NCBI RefSeq assembly: GCF_003586445.1
Contig: NZ_CP030028.1
Span: forward strand, 2,370,501-2,434,500
Direction of reading: 5' to 3'
DNA: 64,000 bases
From: Bacillus sp. Y1
GTDB taxonomy: Bacteria > Bacillota > Bacilli > Bacillales > Cytobacillaceae
In this document: piece after piece, positions 60,757 to 64,000 of the stretch
Position numbering within the stretch: position 1 is the stretch's first letter
Layout of the letters: each line of letters opens with the position of its first letter
Translations under genes and position numbers: made by a program
The notes under the pieces: generated by a model
What the model was told of the DNA's origin: nothing
What the model saw: the letters and a program-made list of their open reading frames with translations, nothing else
The model's database searches: none

Positions 60757-63450
60757 ATGCGATGGTCCACTAATAATTATACATACCCAGTCTTATTTAT
60801 ATACTTTCTGATGATGTTTCTAACCATCTTTCTTGACCATATAATCATTCACAACTTATCCCTGGCTCTAGATATCCATTCATGGATATTTCAACTTGTT
60901 TTAATGGTTATGTCTATAATTCCGTTATATATCTTTTTAGAGTATGTGAAGAAACAACAGTTAAAGTATTTTGGTTACCAAGTGGAAATCGAAAAGTATA
61001 AACTAACACTTGAAAATTCGACCATAGCTGCTTTTATCTATAAAGATAATGCTTTCCTTTACGTCAGTCCTGCTTTTGCTGAATTATTCGGTTACACACG
61101 AAAAGAAATCTATGAAAAACCAATAACCCAGTTTGATTTGTTAACTGAGGAATACCACGAAATAATATCGACAAATGTAAAAGATAGGCTTGATGGAAAA
61201 AAGGTAGGTAGCCATTATCAAGTGAAAGCCAAAAGAAAGGATGGTATCGAACTCTACTTAGACCTTTATCCTTCTTTACAAGCCTTTAATGGGCAAAATG
61301 TAATTGTGGGAAGTGCGGTTAACGTCACAGAAAAGCGTCAAATCCAGAATGAGTTGGAAAAGCGTGAAAAAGTATTATCACAGGCCCAAAAGATAGCAGG
61401 CATTCTATATTGGGAATTTGACAATGTGAACAATAAGTTAACTTGGAGCCCCCAGACTTACAAACTCTTTGGGTTGTCTCCAAATATCAATCCTACATTT
61501 GAGTATTTATTGTCCAAAGTTCATTCTGAGGATCGAGATACTTTAATAAATAGTAGAGAAAAGGAAATTACAGGGGAAAACGTTACGAATATCTACCGCA
61601 TAATATTAGATGATGGAAGTATAAGAACACTACATTCCATCTCTCAATGCCTTCTCGATGATAATGGACGACCCATTCAAACAATTGGAACGATGCAAGA
61701 TATTACACATCGCCTTGTAGAAGAAAATAAACTAGAACTAACTGAAAATCGCTATAAATCTCTGTTTGATAACAACTTAGATAGTGTGTTCTCACTAGAT
61801 CTTGAAGGAAATATCATCACTGTTAACGAAATGGCCATTCGAACATTTGGGTATTCAAGGGAAGAAATGATTCAACAATATCCCCTTGATTTAATTGTGC
61901 CTGAATTTAGAAATGAGGCAGAACAATTATTTGTTCAAGTTTTGTCAGGTAAACCACAACGAATTCAGAACCAAGCATTTCATAAAGAAGGCCGTAGGGT
62001 TGACCTGGATGTTACGGTAATGCCTATCATCGTCAAATCAATCGTAACAGGAGTATTTTGCATCGCAAAAGATGTTACCAAGCAAAAAGAACATATAAAA
62101 ACCATTGAGCAACTGGCCTATAAAGACCATTTAACAGGATTACCAAATCGTAGAAAATTATTAGAACTTATGCATAGTCATATCCAAGAAGCCAAAAAAC
62201 ATGGATGTATGATGGGGATCTTGTATATTGACTTAGATCGATTAAAATTCATTAATGACAATTTAGGGCATGACTTTGGTGATGCAATGATCATCGAAGC
62301 AGGAAACCGAATATTAAGCTGTATAAGAAATGAAGATACACTTGCCCGAGTTGGGGGGGACGAATTTGTCCTGATTATTCCGAATATCAGCGGGTTTGAT
62401 ATTACTATTGACATAGCTAAAAGAATTATAGAAGCGTTCAAACCAGGATTTTATCTCGAAGAAAAATTATTTCGAACGACAGCGAGCATGGGGATTAGTG
62501 TTTTTCCTACTCACGGAGAAGATATTAACGAATTACTTCGCAAAGCCGATAAGGCTATGTACTATGTTAAAACAAGGAAAAAAAACGATTACAAAGTTTT
62601 TGAAAATTTTATGGTACAGCAAGAAGAACGGAAATTCCTTATTCAAAATAGCATAGCATCGTCTTTATCTAATGGAGACTTTTTTCTTGTGTACCAACCG
62701 AGAATAGATGTAAAAACAGGAAAAACGTCGACCTTTGAATCATTGCTAAGGTGGAAACATCCAGATTTGGGTTTGATTAGCCCAGAAGAATTTATACCTT
62801 TGGCTGAAGAATCCGGAGACATTGTTCTCATTGGTGAATGGGTACTAAATGAATCTCTGCGAACCCTTAAGCATCTCCATTTTATAGGGAATACAGATAT
62901 TCGAGTCTCCGTTAACGTCTCTGTTAAACAATTGTATCAATCGACTCTAGACCAAGCCATTAATAATATGTTACAACGTTACAAACTTCCTCCACAAACT
63001 TTGGAACTGGAATTAACAGAAAGTATTTTGATTAGTGACGAACAAAGAATACTTGATATACTAAAGAACTTAAAAAGCTTGGGTGTTCAATTGTCCATTG
63101 ACGATTTTGGAACAGGAAATTCTTCGATTACTTATCTAAAAAAATTGAATATGGATATTATTAAAATTGATCGCTCCTTTGTGAGTGGCGTTCCCGAAGC
63201 AAAAGAAAACGCAGCAATCACCTCAGCAATGATTAATTTAATACATGACCTTAATATGAAAGTTGTTTGTGAAGGAATTGAGACAGAAGAAGAACTTCAA
63301 TACATTATCGACAAAGGCTCGGATGAAATCCAAGGATATTATGTTTCCTACCCACTAGTAAAAAATGACCTCTTTCAATTCCTGCAGAGAGAAGCTATAA
63401 ACGGACCAAGTCTACAATATCAATCCAAAACAAGTGGGAAACAAATCTAA
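60757..63450 (+). CDS. Membrane-bound PAS-GGDEF-EAL c-di-GMP synthase/phosphodiesterase
   Basis: This 897-residue protein begins ATG 60757 after AGAAGGTG. Two N-terminal helices (about 10-65) anchor it. Three PAS domains follow (about 85-195, 205-315, 335-445). The GGDEF domain (about 450-610) has an intact GGDEF and an RNED I-site (RxxD) five residues before it, so product feedback is possible. The EAL domain (about 630-880) keeps the catalytic Glu in an ESL variant, plus ELTESI, DDFGTG and EGIETEEE. Both activities therefore look possible. Transcription is controlled by a SigD-like promoter and a c-di-GMP riboswitch. Confidence 0.93.
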   Translation: MRWSTNNYTYPVLFIYFLMMFLTIFLDHIIIHNLSLALDIHSWIFQLVLMVMSIIPLYIFLEYVKKQQLKYFGYQVEIEKYKLTLENSTIAAFIYKDNAFLYVSPAFAELFGYTRKEIYEKPITQFDLLTEEYHEIISTNVKDRLDGKKVGSHYQVKAKRKDGIELYLDLYPSLQAFNGQNVIVGSAVNVTEKRQIQNELEKREKVLSQAQKIAGILYWEFDNVNNKLTWSPQTYKLFGLSPNINPTFEYLLSKVHSEDRDTLINSREKEITGENVTNIYRIILDDGSIRTLHSISQCLLDDNGRPIQTIGTMQDITHRLVEENKLELTENRYKSLFDNNLDSVFSLDLEGNIITVNEMAIRTFGYSREEMIQQYPLDLIVPEFRNEAEQLFVQVLSGKPQRIQNQAFHKEGRRVDLDVTVMPIIVKSIVTGVFCIAKDVTKQKEHIKTIEQLAYKDHLTGLPNRRKLLELMHSHIQEAKKHGCMMGILYIDLDRLKFINDNLGHDFGDAMIIEAGNRILSCIRNEDTLARVGGDEFVLIIPNISGFDITIDIAKRIIEAFKPGFYLEEKLFRTTASMGISVFPTHGEDINELLRKADKAMYYVKTRKKNDYKVFENFMVQQEERKFLIQNSIASSLSNGDFFLVYQPRIDVKTGKTSTFESLLRWKHPDLGLISPEEFIPLAEESGDIVLIGEWVLNESLRTLKHLHFIGNTDIRVSVNVSVKQLYQSTLDQAINNMLQRYKLPPQTLELELTESILISDEQRILDILKNLKSLGVQLSIDDFGTGNSSITYLKKLNMDIIKIDRSFVSGVPEAKENAAITSAMINLIHDLNMKVVCEGIETEEELQYIIDKGSDEIQGYYVSYPLVKNDLFQFLQREAINGPSLQYQSKTSGKQI

Positions 63451-63605
63451 AGGGTTTTTCAAGCTTGTTCTCTTGGGTTACATAGAGGATAGACAAATTG
63501 ATAGAACATACTCCTGGTGTCCAGCTAATTTTAGCTATTAAGGGAGTGGGAAGAGATACAGCTGCCTGCTTCTTTGCGAAAGTGGGAGTCTCCAAGATAT
63601 GAACG

Positions 63606-63655
63606 ACCCCCCTCATTGTTAGACATTTATCTAACAATGAGGGGGGCCGTTTTTA
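63606..63655. terminator. Strong bidirectional terminator
   Basis: CCCCCCTCATTGTTAGA pairs with TCTAACAATGAGGGGGG, a 17-bp stem, followed by CCGTTTTT. It separates the convergent GGDEF-EAL and DUF3231 genes. Confidence 0.85.
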
Positions 63656-63709
63656 TATGGCTAAATTTACAATAGATGATAAATTCACAGCTGTATATTT
63701 GTCTTTTTT

Positions 63710-64000
63710 TCAAATACTTCTGTTTCTTAGTGCCTCTCTGTCTACATTTTGAGGAGGTTGTTCTAACCAATTGTTTTCAATCATTAATTTAGTACCATCG
63801 CTAGCGTACTGCATTATTTCTGCCATTAACCTCGTATAATCACCTACCAGGTCTTTTCTAAGGCTCAATCCCATTGCCACCCCATAACCCCCGACGCTCG
63901 CTGCACTAAGATTCATAACATGGAACATCATTAGTTTATCAGAAAATGGTGCATCTATGGATTGTGAAATGGTTGAATCCCATGTACTTGGCATTGGTAC
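63710..64000 (-). CDS. DUF3231 family protein, 5' end outside window
   Basis: The minus frame is open to the right edge (VPMPSTWDSTISQS at the edge). It contains the DUF3231 pattern DAPFSDKLMMFHVMNLSAASVGGYG (partly quoted) and RKDLVGDYTRLMAEIMQYASDG, ending with LIEN-like ENNWLEQPP. These four-helix proteins are frequent in Bacillus with unknown function, sometimes linked to spores. Confidence 0.85.
   Translation of the reverse strand, partial: VPMPSTWDSTISQSIDAPFSDKLMMFHVMNLSAASVGGYGVAMGLSLRKDLVGDYTRLMAEIMQYASDGTKLMIENNWLEQPPQNVDREALRNRSI

Noticed and set aside
1..64000. CRISPR arrays, rRNA, tRNA genes, complete insertion sequences or prophage
   Set aside because: No regularly spaced repeats, conserved RNA motifs, transposase or phage structural genes were found on either strand by reading.

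Overview
The window reads as a low-GC, Gram-positive chromosome of the Bacillaceae type. AGGAGG-like ribosome sites, TTG/GTG starts and intrinsic terminators are common. Family-level markers include an SR1P-like peptide, a BH0509-like peptide, DUF1360 and DUF3231 proteins, MhqO, an MhqR-like operator, a TGTGA-N6-TCACA FNR box, perfect CcpA cre boxes and a SigD-like promoter. No rRNA, tRNA or CRISPR array was seen. Genes at both ends run off the window.

Layout. 1-4.6 kb: zinc dehydrogenase, split transketolase, SR1P-like peptide and a YfmT-like aldehyde dehydrogenase. 4.7-9.6 kb: an accessory patch with a frameshifted SMEK-domain gene, a phosphoribosyltransferase-like protein, a GIY-YIG nuclease, an unusual zinc-ribbon/nuclease-like/glycine-zipper protein and gene relics. 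9.6-13.7 kb: an AcoR-type sigma-54 activator divergent from a sigma-54 promoter driving a formaldehyde dehydrogenase and an aquaporin. 13.8-18.2 kb: hybrid cluster protein under an FNR box, then an FMN reductase and an MhqO dioxygenase with an MhqR-like operator. 18.2-20.2 kb: decaying genes (solute-binding protein, frlD) and a group II intron relic.

20.5-23.1 kb: a MarR regulator and an ArsA-like operon sharing three identical TACGATATCGTA operators. 23.7-34.2 kb: a ten-gene catabolic cluster (response regulator, XdhC, MobA-like, molybdenum hydroxylase L/G/M/S, acyl-CoA ligase, enoyl-CoA hydratase-like, BenE-like transporter). Its gene content matches the 2-furoate (hmfABCDE) pathway. 34.3-42 kb: small membrane proteins, a NERD nuclease-like protein, a secreted eight-repeat protein, an acetyltransferase and a lipoprotein. 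42.2-48 kb: a melibiose/raffinose operon (melR-E-D-C-A type). 48.2-55.2 kb: AraC regulator, GH1 glycosidase, MFS transporter and GH78 rhamnosidase (interrupted by TAG), a likely rhamnosyl-glucoside system with cre boxes. 55.7-59.6 kb: an iron-type ABC importer. 60.3-63.5 kb: a SigD-like promoter, a c-di-GMP-I riboswitch and a terminator in front of a PAS-GGDEF-EAL protein.

The strongest unusual signals are the c-di-GMP feedback arrangement, the predicted furoate cluster in a Firmicute, the sigma-54 formaldehyde locus and the nuclease-rich patch at 5-9 kb. At least seven broken genes or relics show active gene decay. All function calls come from reading motifs; no database search was run.
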